Origin: Mycobacterium colombiense
GTDB taxonomy: Bacteria; Actinomycetota; Actinomycetes; Mycobacteriales; Mycobacteriaceae
Direction of reading: 5' to 3'
Assembly: GCF_001665835.1 (NCBI RefSeq)
Contig: NZ_LZSX01000072.1
Location: forward strand, 62,001-126,000
DNA length: 64,000 nucleotides
Part shown: piece after piece, positions 10,017-19,564 of the stretch
Layout of the letters: each line of letters starts with the position of its first letter
Numbering within the stretch: position 1 is the first letter of the stretch
Translations under genes and position numbers: made by a program
The notes under the pieces: model-generated
What the model saw: the letters and a program-made list of their open reading frames with translations, nothing else
Told to the model about the DNA's origin: nothing
Databases searched by the model: none

Positions 10017-13000
10017 TCAGTACTGCACCTCCTGGCTGCGACGACGCACGACGGTCACCTCGTCACGCTGGTTACCGGTCGGCCCCAGGTAGTTGAACGC
10101 GAACGCGTGTTGGCCGTAGCCGCCGGCCAGGTGGCTGGGCTTGATGCGCACCCGGGTCAGCGCGTTGTGGTTGCCGCCGCGCTTGTTGTTGGTTTCGGAG
10201 CGCGGCGTGTCCACGGTGCGCTCCTGGACGTGGTAGACGAAGACCACGCCGTCGGGCATCCGGTGCGAGACGATCGCCCGGCACACGTAGATGCCGTTGA
10301 CGTTCACCGCCTCGACCCAATCATTGTCACGCACTTGGATTTTCGCCGCATCACCCGGGCTCATCCACATCGTCGGGCCACCGCGGGACAACGAGAGCAT
10401 GTACAGGTTGTCCTGGTAGGTGGAGTGGAACGACCACTTCGAGTGCGGCGTCAGGTAGCGGACGGTGAGCCCGATGCCGTCCTCGGTGGGGCCGAGCGTG
10501 GGCTGGCCGAACAGGCGTGCCATGTCCAGCGGCGGCCGAAACACCGGCAGGTGCTCGCCGAGCTCCTCGACCCAATCGTGCGCGAGGTAGAAATGCATTC
10601 GCCCGGTGAGGGTGTGGAACGGCTTGAGGTTCTCGATGTTGATGGTGAAGGGCGCGTAGCGACGGCCACCCGTTTCGCTGCCCGACCACTCCGGGCTGGT
10701 GACCACGGGGACGGGCCGCGCCTGGGTGTCGGCGTAGCTGATGCGCTTGTCCTCGCTGCCTTCGGCCAGATGGACCAGCCGCTGACCGGTGCGCTTCTCC
10801 AGTTCGTGGAAGCCCTCGACCGCCAGCCGGCCGTTGGTGGTTCCGGACAGCAGCAGCAGCACATCGGCCATCCGCGAGGCGGTGGTGATCGCCGGACGGC
10901 CCGCGGCCACACCGGATTTGAGCACACCGAACTTGGCGGCGAGCTCCTCGACCTCCCGGAAGGGGTGCACCGTGACGCCCTTGGTGGTCAGGCCGAATTT
11001 GTCGACCAGCGGGCCCAGGGTCAGCCACTTGTCGTAGATGGCGGTGTAGTCGCGCTCCACCACGGTGAGCTTGCCCATCGTCCGCCCCGGTACCGGTGTC
11101 GCGCCGGAGTGCAACCAATCTTGTTCGGTGCCATCGGGATAGGCCATCGCGTCCGGGGTGTCGTGCTGCAGCGCGGTGAGCACCACATCGGTGCGGGTGC
11201 CCAGGTGGTCCTTGGCCATCGCGCTGAAGGCGCGGGCGACGGCGCCGAAAGCGTCGAAGTCCGAACGGGTTTCCCAGGGTGGGTCGGTCGCGGCGCTGAA
11301 CGCGTGCACGTACGGGTGCATGTCGGTGCTGGAGATGTCGGCCTTTTCATACCAGGTCGCCGCCGGCAGCACGACATCGGACACCAGCGTCGTCGACGTC
11401 ATCCGGAAATCGATCGACATCATCAGGTCGAGCTTGCCCTCGGGAATGTCCCCCTCGCACGTCACGTCGACCGGCCGCACCCCGTCCTCCGGCGGCACCG
11501 CCGACGCGTTGGAATCCGTCCCCAGCAGATGGCGCAGGAAGTACTCGCCGCCCTTGCCCGACGACCCGATCAGGTTGGCGCGCCAAACGGTAAGCACGCG
11601 TGGCCAATTCACGGGATTGTCGGGATCGGTCACGGCGAGCTTCAGCTTGCGCTGGCCGAGCTGTTCGGCGACGTAGTCGGCGACGTCGCGATCGGCGGCG
11701 CGCGCCTCGTCGGCGACGTCCAGGCTGGACCGGTCGAACTGGGGGTAATACGGGCTCCACCCCATGGCCACCGAGGACGCCAGCAGGTCCATGGTGTGCT
11801 TGCCCGCGAACCTGCCCCGGCCCACCGGGCTGGCCAGTTTGTCCGCGCCGTACCCGTCGTAGCGCCATTGGTCGGTGTGCGCGTACCAGTACGAGGCGCC
11901 GGGCACCTGCCGCGGCGGACGCACCCAGTCGGTTGCCATCGCCATCGTCTGGAATCCCGTGAGCGGGCGCACCTTTTCCTGGCCGACGTAGTGGGCCCAG
12001 CCACCGCCGTTGCGGCCCATCGATCCGGTCAGCATCAGCAGCGCGAGCACCGCACGGTAGATCGCGTCGCTGTGGAACCAGTGACAGATGCCGCCACCCA
12101 TGATGATCATGGAGCGGCCGCCGGATTCCTCGGCGCTGTGCGCGAATTCCTTTGCCACCCTGATGGCCTGGGCGGCCGACACGCCGGTGATCGCTTCCTG
12201 CCACGCCGGGGTGTTCTGCTGAGTGGCGTCATCGTAGCCGGTGGGCCATTCGCCGGGCAGGCCGGGCCGCGCCACACCGTATTGGGCGAGCATCAGGTCG
12301 AAGACGGTGCACACCAGGTGCTTACCGATGCGGCGTACCGGGACACCGCGCGCCACGGTGGTGCCCTCGCCGTCGACGGTGTCGAAGCTGGGCAGGTGGA
12401 CCAGCGCGCTGGTGTCATCCCCGTTGCGGCGGTGGGCGTCGCGCACGCTGAGTGCCGGCGTCAGGTCGCCGAGATCGAGATTCCATTTCCCGACGCCCGA
12501 CTCGCCGTACCGGAATCCCAGCGAACCGTGCGGCACCACAACCGAATCGGTCAGCTCGTCCAACACGGCGGGCTTGAGCGCCGCGTTCTCTGAGCTTTTA
12601 AAGGCCTCCCCCAGATCCGCTGCCGTGAGGTTCTTTCCCGGCACCAGCATGTCGCCGCGTTCTTCGAGCTTGATCAGGAACGGCAGGTCGGTGTAACGGC
12701 GGGAATAGTCGATGAAGAACGGAACCTGCTTGCGCACATAGCATTCCGAGAGGATGACGTGGCCCATCGCCATGGCCAGCGCCCCGTCGGTGCCGGCCGC
12801 ACAGGGCATCCACTCGTCGGCGAACTTGGTGTTGTCGGCGTAATCAGGGCTGACGGTCACCACCTTGGTGCCGCGGTAGCGCGCCTCGGCCATCCAGTGC
12901 GCGTCGGGCGTGCGGGTGATCGGGACGTTGGAGCCCCACATCATCAAATACGCTGCGTCCCACCAGTCCCCGGATTCGGGCACATCGGTCTGGTCGCCGA

Positions 13001-13724
13001 AGACCTGCGGCGAGGCGACCGGCAGGTCGGCGTACCAGTCGTAAAACGACGTCATCGGGGCGCCGATCAGCTCGAAGAACCGCGAGCCCGCGGTGTAGGA
13101 CACCATCGACATCGCGGGGATCGGCGAGAACCCGGCGACGCGGTCCGGTCCGTAGGTCTTGATGGTGTGCACGTGGGCGGCGGCGATCAGCTCGGTGGCC
13201 TCGGCCCAGGTGACCCGGACCAGTCCGCCCTTCCCACGCGCCTGCTGGTAGCGGCGGCGACGCTCCGGATCGGACTGGATATCCGCCCAGGCCAGCACCG
13301 GGTCGCCGAGGCGCGCCTTGGCCTCCCGGTACATCTCGACCAGCACGCCGCGGGCGTACGGGTAGCGCACGCGGGTCGGTGAGTAGCTGTACCACGAGAA
13401 CGACGCACCTCGGGGGCAGCCGCGTGGCTCGTACTCGGGCCGGTCCGGTCCCACCGACGGGTAGTCGGTCTGCTGGGTCTCCCAGGTGATGATCCCGTCT
13501 TTGACGTAGATCTTCCACGAGCACGATCCGGTGCAGTTCACCCCGTGCGTGGAGCGAACCACCTTGTCGTGGCTCCAGCGGTCGCGGTAGAACACGTCGG
13601 CTTCGCGGCCGCCCTCCCGCGTCACCGTGCGCAGGTCGGCCGAGATCACGCCCGGCGTGAAAAACCGCCCGCTGCGCTCCAAGAGCTCCTCGAGCACTCC
13701 GCCAATGTGAGGTGTGACAGTCAA
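10017..13724 (-). CDS. narG: NarG, respiratory nitrate reductase catalytic (alpha) subunit
   Basis: Molybdopterin-bis(MGD) enzyme reducing nitrate to nitrite at the cytoplasmic membrane face. About 1235 aa, the usual length. The FS0 site is seen near residue 49 as HGVNCTGSCSWKIYVKDG (His plus three cysteines). The candidate Mo ligand Asp lies in the region YDWYADLPVASPQVFGDQTD. Further NarG blocks include MIIMGGGICHWFHSDAIYR, NGGGWAHYVGQEKVRP and the C-terminal GPTMWMSPGDAAKIQVRDNDW. I placed the start at a TTG (MTVTPHIGG) because GGAGGAG lies 6 nt upstream of it. The in-frame TTG at 13739 is embedded before that RBS. It heads narGHJI. Confidence 0.95.
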   Translation of the reverse strand: MTVTPHIGGVLEELLERSGRFFTPGVISADLRTVTREGGREADVFYRDRWSHDKVVRSTHGVNCTGSCSWKIYVKDGIITWETQQTDYPSVGPDRPEYEPRGCPRGASFSWYSYSPTRVRYPYARGVLVEMYREAKARLGDPVLAWADIQSDPERRRRYQQARGKGGLVRVTWAEATELIAAAHVHTIKTYGPDRVAGFSPIPAMSMVSYTAGSRFFELIGAPMTSFYDWYADLPVASPQVFGDQTDVPESGDWWDAAYLMMWGSNVPITRTPDAHWMAEARYRGTKVVTVSPDYADNTKFADEWMPCAAGTDGALAMAMGHVILSECYVRKQVPFFIDYSRRYTDLPFLIKLEERGDMLVPGKNLTAADLGEAFKSSENAALKPAVLDELTDSVVVPHGSLGFRYGESGVGKWNLDLGDLTPALSVRDAHRRNGDDTSALVHLPSFDTVDGEGTTVARGVPVRRIGKHLVCTVFDLMLAQYGVARPGLPGEWPTGYDDATQQNTPAWQEAITGVSAAQAIRVAKEFAHSAEESGGRSMIIMGGGICHWFHSDAIYRAVLALLMLTGSMGRNGGGWAHYVGQEKVRPLTGFQTMAMATDWVRPPRQVPGASYWYAHTDQWRYDGYGADKLASPVGRGRFAGKHTMDLLASSVAMGWSPYYPQFDRSSLDVADEARAADRDVADYVAEQLGQRKLKLAVTDPDNPVNWPRVLTVWRANLIGSSGKGGEYFLRHLLGTDSNASAVPPEDGVRPVDVTCEGDIPEGKLDLMMSIDFRMTSTTLVSDVVLPAATWYEKADISSTDMHPYVHAFSAATDPPWETRSDFDAFGAVARAFSAMAKDHLGTRTDVVLTALQHDTPDAMAYPDGTEQDWLHSGATPVPGRTMGKLTVVERDYTAIYDKWLTLGPLVDKFGLTTKGVTVHPFREVEELAAKFGVLKSGVAAGRPAITTASRMADVLLLLSGTTNGRLAVEGFHELEKRTGQRLVHLAEGSEDKRISYADTQARPVPVVTSPEWSGSETGGRRYAPFTINIENLKPFHTLTGRMHFYLAHDWVEELGEHLPVFRPPLDMARLFGQPTLGPTEDGIGLTVRYLTPHSKWSFHSTYQDNLYMLSLSRGGPTMWMSPGDAAKIQVRDNDWVEAVNVNGIYVCRAIVSHRMPDGVVFVYHVQERTVDTPRSETNNKRGGNHNALTRVRIKPSHLAGGYGQHAFAFNYLGPTGNQRDEVTVVRRRSQEVQY

Positions 13725-14184
13725 GAAGTACTCCTCCAATTCGGTAGCGTCGCGCCTCGTCGCCGGGCCGTCCGTTCGGCCCCGTGTGCGTTGTGTTCGG
13801 CGATCAGCCCAGTGATCCGCCCGCCCGCACCAGCTCGGATCGGCTCGATGCTCGGCATTTCAGGCCCGCGGGCCGGGGGGCGATACAGCACCAGCATAGG
13901 TCTGCGCCGACGGCGAAATCAGGCCCACGGCGGGTGGGCAATCTACGGAAAAAGTCATCATGAGCATGGGTTTTTGCGCGCCCGGCAACGTCCCGGCCCG
14001 GCACCGAGGCCGCGACGGCAAGGTCTGAACAAGCATTCGACTCGCTATCGGCACGCACATCCAGGGCAGATTTTTGTGGCGTCGTTATTACACGTCATAT
14101 TGTTCTCTTCAGTTCACCGCGAAGACCTGCAACGCGGCTGTACATCAGCTGCCGGAAGTCTGTGGACTTCTTATGAGGCACCCG
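13725..14184. other. 460-bp intergenic region upstream of narGHJI
   Basis: No convincing gene. The short minus-strand frames here are Arg/Ala-rich and lack family resemblance and RBSs. An AT-richer stretch around 14085-14120 (contains ttattacacg and catattgttc) stands out from the GC-rich background and is the most likely promoter or regulator-binding zone. It could serve narG, which is transcribed leftward and whose RBS GGAGGAG is at about 13731-13737. I could not assign a specific operator. Confidence 0.5.
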
Positions 14185-14577
14185 TCAAAGGGCCCGGGTC
14201 AGGTCCCCTAACCAGCCACGATCGGCCGGCACCCAGTCGAGATCGTGCAGCTCAGCCGCCGTGATCCAGCGCAACGCGCGGTGATCGCGGGCGTCGGGCT
14301 CGCCGCGGATCAGGCGCACGCGGTAGGCCCGCAACGTGAACCGGCCGTCCACCGCGACGTCGGCACCCAGCCGGTCGCCCACCACGACGTCACCGACCGC
14401 CAGGCCCAGCTCCTCGGCCAACTCGCGGGCCAGCGCGTCGCGCTCGGTTTCACCGGGCGCGACCTTGCCACCGGGCAGCTCCCACAGGCCGGCCAACTCC
14501 GGCGGACGGACGCGTTGGGCCACCAAGACCTTGGAGTCGCAGATCACCGCGCCCGCGACGACGATCTGGGTCGACAT
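14185..14577 (-). CDS. mutT2: MutT2-like Nudix hydrolase
   Basis: Small Nudix pyrophosphohydrolase, likely sanitising oxidised or modified nucleoside triphosphates (MutT2 of M. tuberculosis acts on dCTP and 5-methyl-dCTP). The Nudix box is complete: GGKVAPGETERDALARELAE followed by ELG, around residues 36-58, with the catalytic REAAE-like RELAEE. About 130 aa, normal. I chose the ATG giving MSTQIVVAGAVICDSKVLVA; the frame stays open to 14649, but the extra N-terminus (MNLIFRRPRASR) is not family-like. A GACGGTATACC element lies just upstream. It is transcribed toward the nar operon. Confidence 0.9.
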   Translation of the reverse strand: MSTQIVVAGAVICDSKVLVAQRVRPPELAGLWELPGGKVAPGETERDALARELAEELGLAVGDVVVGDRLGADVAVDGRFTLRAYRVRLIRGEPDARDHRALRWITAAELHDLDWVPADRGWLGDLTRAL

Positions 14578-14792
14578 GGCCAGTGACGGTATACCCTCGG
14601 AGCTTTCGTCCGGGCGCGACGCCCTTGGCCGGCGAAAGATCAAATTCATCGGAATGACGCCGAACCCGCGCGATGCGTGATCGAATCCCCTTGTGCCACA
14701 ACAATTCTGTTCCGCTTTGGGCGCCAGCGTGGGATACTCGGCTCTAGCCGGTCACTATCTGTAATAGGCACTTCCAGGAATGGGGGTTGGCA

Positions 14793-15566
14793 ATGACCAC
14801 CGAAGCCGCAACGACGTTCTCCCGCACGTTCAGGGGCTATGACACGGCTGCGGTCGACGCCTACATCCAGGTGTTGCTCGCCAAGCAGAAGCTCCTGATC
14901 GACGAAGTCCACAACCTCAGGGCCCAGCGAAACGAAGCCGGCGATGAAGCGGTCGCGCTGCGGATCGAAGTCGCCTGCCTCAAGGACGAGGTGGCCGTGC
15001 TCTCGGACACCTCGCCGTCGCCCTACGCGATGCAACATCGGATGGCGAAGTTGCTGCGGCGTGCGCTCGATGAGATTTCCCAGATGCAGGGCGAATCGCG
15101 CGCCGAGGTAGAAGCGCTGATCGCCCAGGCTGAGGCCGAGACCGAGGCCGCCCAACGAGAGCACCAGGAGTTGCTGGCGGACATCGCCGAGCAACGGAAA
15201 GCGCTGGAGTCGGAGTGTGCGGCAACCAGGAAACAGTTCGACGCCGAACTCGCCAGGATGCGTGTCGAAGCCCAATCGTCGATCGATGAGGCGTGGCAGG
15301 AAGCCCAGCGTGAGCGCGACCAACTCCTCGCCGACGCGAAACAGAGAGCACGCCGTTCCGATGAGCAGGCCCGCAGGGCGCTGGGTGAGGCGAATCAGCG
15401 ACGAATCATGATCCTGGAAGAACTGATGGGCGTGGCCCACGACCTTCAAAGGGTTCCGGCGATCCTCGAGACGGCCTACCAAGAGCGAAACAACCCGCCG
15501 GAGGAAAGCGTGGTGGTGCAGCTGGATCAGAAAAGTCAGACACCGGGTCCCGCTGTTGCCTCGTAA
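14793..15566 (+). CDS. DivIVA-domain coiled-coil protein (Wag31-like paralogue)
   Basis: 257-aa cytoplasmic protein. Residues about 10-45 form a DivIVA-type N-terminal domain with the signature [17 protein letters not shown]. From about 45 to 235 it is an almost continuous alpha-helical coiled coil rich in Ala, Glu, Gln and Arg ([40 protein letters not shown]). It ends in a short polar tail. The ATG at 14793 has GGGGG about 8 nt upstream; a TTG two codons earlier is in frame. By analogy with Wag31/DivIVA it may bind membrane curvature at poles or septa, but it is shorter and divergent, so only a scaffold role is inferred. Confidence 0.75.
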   Translation: MTTEAATTFSRTFRGYDTAAVDAYIQVLLAKQKLLIDEVHNLRAQRNEAGDEAVALRIEVACLKDEVAVLSDTSPSPYAMQHRMAKLLRRALDEISQMQGESRAEVEALIAQAEAETEAAQREHQELLADIAEQRKALESECAATRKQFDAELARMRVEAQSSIDEAWQEAQRERDQLLADAKQRARRSDEQARRALGEANQRRIMILEELMGVAHDLQRVPAILETAYQERNNPPEESVVVQLDQKSQTPGPAVAS

Positions 15567-15637
15567 ATGACCACCCCGTCGGGAGGGTCGCATATTCCTC
15601 TACCGCGGCATGGCCGGTGACGGTATACCGTCGGGGG

Positions 15638-15922
15638 ATGGCTGTGTTAACGGATGAGCAAGTAGACGCCGCACTGCCCGATCTCAACGGATGGGAGCGC
15701 GCCGACGGCGCCCTGCGCCGCTCGATCAAATTTCCGAGTTTTCTCGCCGGCATCGATGCCGTACGCCGGGTGGGCGAGCACGCGGAGAGCAAGGACCATC
15801 ACCCGGACATCGATATTCGTTGGCGGACAGTGACTTTCGCCCTCGTCACGCACTCCGAGGGCGGCATCACCAAAAACGACATCGACATGGCCCGCGATAT
15901 CAACGGCATCGTCGACAACTAG
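15638..15922 (+). CDS. Pterin-4a-carbinolamine dehydratase (PhhB/PCD family)
   Basis: 94-aa protein of the PCD/DCoH family, which dehydrates 4a-hydroxytetrahydropterin. The family active-site signature is present: [15 protein letters not shown] (about residues 50-64, with the three His/Asp positions), followed by [19 protein letters not shown]. The start is the ATG giving [19 protein letters not shown]. The frame continues upstream (MTVYRRG), but a perfect 14-bp palindrome sits 6 nt before this ATG, where the promoter or RBS should be. It converges with pimE, overlapping by 4 bp at the 3' ends. It corresponds to Rv1159A in position. Confidence 0.92.
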   Translation: MAVLTDEQVDAALPDLNGWERADGALRRSIKFPSFLAGIDAVRRVGEHAESKDHHPDIDIRWRTVTFALVTHSEGGITKNDIDMARDINGIVDN

Positions 15923-17289
15923 ACGGCGGCCGGGCCCATCTCCTCGGTCTCCCGGTGGCCGCTAGCGGCGATCCAGATCAACGTCGCCACCGCCGCCACG
16001 ATGTAGACCAGCCCGGCCCACGCCAGGTACCACGGCCGGCTTATCTGCCAGATGGTCGGTTGGGCGAAGCTCAGCAACCACGGCACGCCGATCACGGTGA
16101 GTGCCAGCCAGCCCCAGCCCACGATGCGCGCTCCGCGCAGCCCGCGCACCGGGCCGTGGATCGCCCAGATCATCAGCGGCACCAGCCACACCCAGTGGTG
16201 CGTCCACGAAATCGGTGAGAGCAGCAGCCCGAACAGCTCCACCACCAGGAGCCTGCCCAACCGATCGGCGGAGTCCACGGCACGCCAGGCCAGCACGGTC
16301 AGCACCGCGGTGACGGCGATGGCGGCCAGCAGCAGCGGGCCGAATCCCACGTCGTGGCCCAGGATCCGCGAAATGCCGCCGCGCCAGGACTGATTGAACG
16401 ACGTGGCGATGGGACCCACCCGATGGGCATCGCCCAGCAGGTCGGTGAAGTAGTAGCGCGTCTGATCGCCGACGACCAAGACCGAAATCCCAATGGTGGC
16501 AACGAAAACGACCGCCGAGAACACCGCGGCGCCCCACCGGCGGGCGCCGACCAGATAGACACCGGAGATCGCGGGGGTCAACTTGACGCCGGCCGCCACG
16601 CCCACCAGCAGCCCCGACAGCCACCACCGGGTGGTGTAGACCGCCCACAGCACCGCGGTCATCAGCAACACGTTGACTTGTCCGTAGTCGAATGTGCTCC
16701 GCAGCGGCTCGATCCAGATGGCGACCGCCGTCCATGACATCGCGACACGCCGGCCCGCGGTGCCGTCGGCCACGCCCATCAGGCGCTGGCTGAGCCGGAC
16801 CGCGCCGTACAGCGCGGCCATGGTGGCGATCTGCCAGAGAAAGGCGACGAGGCCGAACGGCAACAGGTGCAGCGGGTAGAAGACGACCGCCGCGAACGGC
16901 GGGTAGGTGAACGGCAGCGGGAAGTCCGGCGTCTGGTCGGCGTAGACGTAGCTGTACAAGCTGCCGGGGTGGTCGATCGCGGCTGCCCCGCCGAGGTACA
17001 CGTGCAGGTCGACGAAGTTCGCGCCGTTGGGAGCCAGATACGTCCACGCCAGCCGCGTGGCGACGCTCGTGATGAGCAGCATCGGCGCGGCCGCCCGAAG
17101 GAGACTCGCCAACCGCTGGGGCTTGGGTGCCGCCGGAGCGGACGAGGTGGTGTCTATCCGCCCGACTTTAGCGAGCGGTGTACGCGCCGCGGCGCCGCCC
17201 CACTCAGCTTCGTGGAGGGCTCTTTTCGCCCATTCGGTCACCCTTCTCACTCGTATCAGTAACGAGTTCATAAATGCCACACGTGTCAC
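15919..17289 (-). CDS. pimE: PimE, polyprenyl-phosphomannose-dependent alpha-1,2-mannosyltransferase
   Basis: GT87-type membrane mannosyltransferase that adds the alpha-1,2-mannose converting AcPIM4 to AcPIM5 in polar PIM synthesis. About ten hydrophobic helices are visible. The catalytic Asp of the first extracytoplasmic loop is in [16 protein letters not shown]. Other GT87 blocks are [28 protein letters not shown] and [12 protein letters not shown]. The frame starts at 17289, but the conserved part begins near [12 protein letters not shown], so an internal start (GTG or ATG codons between 17289 and 17230) is likely. It is divergent from the secreted Ala/Pro-rich pair. Confidence 0.9.
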   Translation of the reverse strand: MTRVAFMNSLLIRVRRVTEWAKRALHEAEWGGAAARTPLAKVGRIDTTSSAPAAPKPQRLASLLRAAAPMLLITSVATRLAWTYLAPNGANFVDLHVYLGGAAAIDHPGSLYSYVYADQTPDFPLPFTYPPFAAVVFYPLHLLPFGLVAFLWQIATMAALYGAVRLSQRLMGVADGTAGRRVAMSWTAVAIWIEPLRSTFDYGQVNVLLMTAVLWAVYTTRWWLSGLLVGVAAGVKLTPAISGVYLVGARRWGAAVFSAVVFVATIGISVLVVGDQTRYYFTDLLGDAHRVGPIATSFNQSWRGGISRILGHDVGFGPLLLAAIAVTAVLTVLAWRAVDSADRLGRLLVVELFGLLLSPISWTHHWVWLVPLMIWAIHGPVRGLRGARIVGWGWLALTVIGVPWLLSFAQPTIWQISRPWYLAWAGLVYIVAAVATLIWIAASGHRETEEMGPAAV

Positions 17290-17354
17290 TTGAGTCCCAT
17301 CTGCATCAAAGTAACTTCAGCGCCGGACCTGTAATCGATCAATCAGGGAGAGTC

Positions 17355-18113
17355 ATGCCAACCATCTGGACTTACATGCGTGCAGCCGCCGTCGTGGTCG
17401 GTTCGTCCGCAGCGCTATTGACGGGCGGAATCGCCCACGCCGACCCCGTGCCGGCCCCGGCCATGCCGAACATTCCGCAGCAGCTGATCAGTTCGGCGGC
17501 CAATGCACCGCAAATCCTGCAAAACCTCGCGACCGCACTCGGCGCCACGCCGCCGGCGGCTCCGGCCACTCCGGGCATCAGCTTCCCCGGTGTTCCGGCG
17601 GCCACCTCTCCGGCGACCGCGGCGGCTCCGGCGGCGGGTCTTCCGTCGATTCCCGGACTGACCGCGCCGACAAGCCCCGCCGCCCAGGTGCCCTCTGCGG
17701 CGGCCAACCCCTTCCTTCCGGGGCTGGCGCAGTCGGCGACCCCCGCCGCGCCATCGACGGCGACCGGCGGTATTCCCGGGATGATCCAGGGCCTGACGGG
17801 TGCGCAGCCGGCGGCTGCGGGTCCCGCCGCTCCGTCCGCTCCGTCGATCCCGGGCCTGCCCGCGATCCCGGGGCTGTCTTCGCCGGCGGCACCGGCTACC
17901 CCGCCGGCTCCGCCGATCCCGCAGGCGCAGGTCAACATGCCGGCGATGCCGGCCGGCCTGCCGGTCAGTGTGCCTCCGAAAGTCACGCTCCCGCAGGATC
18001 TGCCGGCCCTCGCTTCGGGTCAGGCTCCGGCCGCACCCGCGGCACCGGCCGCACCCGCGCCGGCGGCCAGCCCTGCCGGGCCGGTATCGCCGCTGCTGGC
18101 CGCCTTGCCCTGA
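17355..18113 (+). CDS. Secreted Ala/Pro-rich protein (Rv1158c-like)
   Basis: 252-aa exported protein of unknown function. A Sec signal peptide spans about residues 1-29, with a hydrophobic core AAAVVVGSSAALLTGGIA and a cleavage site after AHA. The mature part is low complexity, mostly Ala/Pro/Gly (repeated PAAPATPGI, PSIPGLPAIPGLSSPAAPATP). It contains the motif NIPQQLISSAANAPQILQNLATALGA near its N-terminus (short conserved helix). No cysteines are seen in the mature part. It is followed 50 bp later by a second protein of the same style and probably co-transcribed. The position matches the Rv1158c/Rv1157c pair. Confidence 0.85.
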   Translation: MPTIWTYMRAAAVVVGSSAALLTGGIAHADPVPAPAMPNIPQQLISSAANAPQILQNLATALGATPPAAPATPGISFPGVPAATSPATAAAPAAGLPSIPGLTAPTSPAAQVPSAAANPFLPGLAQSATPAAPSTATGGIPGMIQGLTGAQPAAAGPAAPSAPSIPGLPAIPGLSSPAAPATPPAPPIPQAQVNMPAMPAGLPVSVPPKVTLPQDLPALASGQAPAAPAAPAAPAPAASPAGPVSPLLAALP

Positions 18114-18163
18114 TCAGTTTCGTAAACGGCTAAACCACTACCGACAACCGGAGGACACACACC

Positions 18164-19309
18164 GTGGCAACCACTTGGAATCTGTCCAAAGGTTTGGCCG
18201 CTGTCGTCACGGCATCGGCTGTCGCGTTCGGGCTCTGCCCGAGCGCGGCAGCCGATCCGGCGGCGCCGCAGCCGACACCGCAACCGAATGCGGAGCAAGG
18301 ACTACCGGGTCTGCCTGCCCTGTCGCAGCTGAGCCCGCTCATCCAGCAAGCGGCGACCGACCCGCAGCAAGCGACACAGCTGCTGATGGCCGCAGCGCAA
18401 GCCTTCGCGCACAACCCGACCACGCCCAACGAGTCGAAAAACGTTGCGGCCGCAGTCAATCAATTCGTCGCCGAGCCCGTCGCCCCGGCGCAACACGTGC
18501 CCGCGGAGGGGGTGGAGCCCGGTTTGCAGGCCCACCTGCCGGCCGGCATCAACCCGGCCCACGCCGCCGGCCCGGCCCCCGAGGCGGCACCCGCACCGGC
18601 ACCTGCTGCCGCACCCGCACCCGCTCCGGCACCTGCTGCCGCGCCCGCTGCGGCACCCGCACCCGCGCCCGAGGCGCACCTGCCGGCCGGAATCGACCCG
18701 GCGCACGCGGCCGGGCCCGCGCCCGCCGCGGCGCCCGCAGCACCGGGTCCCGCCCAACCGGCCAACGTGCCGGTCGCGGCGCCGGTCCCGGCACCACCGG
18801 CGGCCCCGCCCGCACCGGAGGCCGCCGCGGCTCCCGCACCGGCACCCGCACCCGCGCCCGACGCCGCTCCCGCGGCGGCGGCTCCGGGGTTCGGTCCTGA
18901 CACGCCGCCCACGCAGGACTTCATGTACCCGTCGATCGGCTCCAACTGCCTGGCGGACGGCACCAGCGCCATCGCCACCGCGTTGTCGGTGGCGGGGCCG
19001 GCCAAGATTCCGGCCCCCGGCCCGGGGCCCGGCCAGACCGCGTACGTGTTCACCGCGGTCGGCACACCCGGACCCGCCGAGGTGCAGAAGCTGCCGCTGA
19101 ACGTCACCTGGGTGAACCTGACCACCGGCAAGTCGGGAACCGTCGCCCTCCAGCCGCGTCCGGACATCAACCCGGAGGGTCCGACGACCTTGAGCGCGAT
19201 CGTCGACACCGGCTCGGGCAGCATCATGTCGACGATCTTCGGGCAGGTCACCACCAAGGAAAAGCAGTGCCAGTTCTTGCCCACCATCGGCTCGACGGTG
19301 GTGCCGTAA
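18164..19309 (+). CDS. Secreted Ala/Pro-rich protein with conserved C-terminal domain (Rv1157c-like)
   Basis: 381-aa exported protein. Signal peptide to about residue 31 (AVVTASAVAFGLCPSAAA). Then a short helical domain (LSQLSPLIQQAATDPQQATQ), a long Ala/Pro/Glu linker and a globular C-terminal domain (about residues 245-381) with two Cys, in IGSNCLADGTSA and KQCQFLPTIGS, likely disulfide bonded. The linker contains a 17-residue repeat present twice (AHLPAGINPAHAAGPAP and AHLPAGIDPAHAAGPAP). Start GTG with an upstream CGGAGG RBS. A good hairpin terminator follows 33 bp after the stop. Function is unknown; cell-wall association is an inference from composition. Confidence 0.85.
   Translation: MATTWNLSKGLAAVVTASAVAFGLCPSAAADPAAPQPTPQPNAEQGLPGLPALSQLSPLIQQAATDPQQATQLLMAAAQAFAHNPTTPNESKNVAAAVNQFVAEPVAPAQHVPAEGVEPGLQAHLPAGINPAHAAGPAPEAAPAPAPAAAPAPAPAPAAAPAAAPAPAPEAHLPAGIDPAHAAGPAPAAAPAAPGPAQPANVPVAAPVPAPPAAPPAPEAAAAPAPAPAPAPDAAPAAAAPGFGPDTPPTQDFMYPSIGSNCLADGTSAIATALSVAGPAKIPAPGPGPGQTAYVFTAVGTPGPAEVQKLPLNVTWVNLTTGKSGTVALQPRPDINPEGPTTLSAIVDTGSGSIMSTIFGQVTTKEKQCQFLPTIGSTVVP
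18530..18724 (+). repeat. Two-copy 51-bp direct repeat inside the Ala/Pro-rich gene
   Basis: Two in-frame copies of a segment encoding AHLPAGI(N/D)PAHAAGPAP, at about 18530-18580 and 18674-18724. They are separated by about 93 bp coding for Ala/Pro dipeptide-like sequence. Nucleotide differences are mostly third-position, so the repeat is kept at protein level. It is a likely site for length variation between strains. Confidence 0.75.
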
Positions 19310-19341
19310 CGGATCGGCACCGCCACCGTCTCGTCACCTTG

Positions 19342-19374
19342 AATGCGCGTGTCCCCACCGGGGGCACGCGCATT
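19342..19374. terminator. Hairpin terminator after the Ala/Pro-rich pair
   Basis: Inverted repeat with 15-nt arms (aatgcgcgtgtcccc and gggggcacgcgcatt), a 3-nt loop and only one G:U-type mismatch. It is located 33 bp after the upstream stop codon and just before the 3' end of the convergent DUF1059-type gene, so it can terminate both directions. There is no clear U tract, as usual in mycobacteria. Confidence 0.75.
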
Positions 19375-19389
19375 CGCGTTAGGCGGACG

Positions 19390-19536
19390 CTAGTACGCCA
19401 TGAACAAGATGGCGTCGCGGTCGTACTCGAGGCCAGGATGAACGCTGGCGAGGTGAGCCTGGGTCAGCTCCACCAGTTCGTCCTCGTCCTTGCCGACGAT
19501 GGCTTCGCCGCACGGACACGTCAGGTGTGTCTTCAC
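19390..19536 (-). CDS. DUF1059-type small protein
   Basis: 48-aa protein starting at a GTG with GAAGGGA RBS about 10 nt upstream. It reads MKTHLTCPCGEAIVGKDEDE, then LVELTQAHLASVHPG and ends RDAILFMAY. The CPCG knuckle, the ELVE...AHL helix, HPG and the terminal ILFMAY match the DUF1059 family of small actinobacterial proteins as I know it. A paired Cys plus two His suggest metal binding, but the role is unknown. It sits 28 bp downstream of the HhH-GPD gene on the same strand. Confidence 0.82.
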   Translation of the reverse strand: MKTHLTCPCGEAIVGKDEDELVELTQAHLASVHPGLEYDRDAILFMAY

Positions 19537-19564
19537 GTTGTCGCCCTTCCCTTCTGTGGACCTT

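Noticed and set aside
9933..12593. Open plus-strand frame of 886 codons opposite narG/narH
   Set aside because: It is antisense to clearly conserved narG; composition is His/Arg/Gly-rich as expected from reading a GC-rich gene backwards, and no domain is recognisable.
13804..14058. 84-codon minus-strand frame upstream of narG
   Set aside because: No RBS and atypical Arg/Cys/Ser-rich translation; treated as intergenic.
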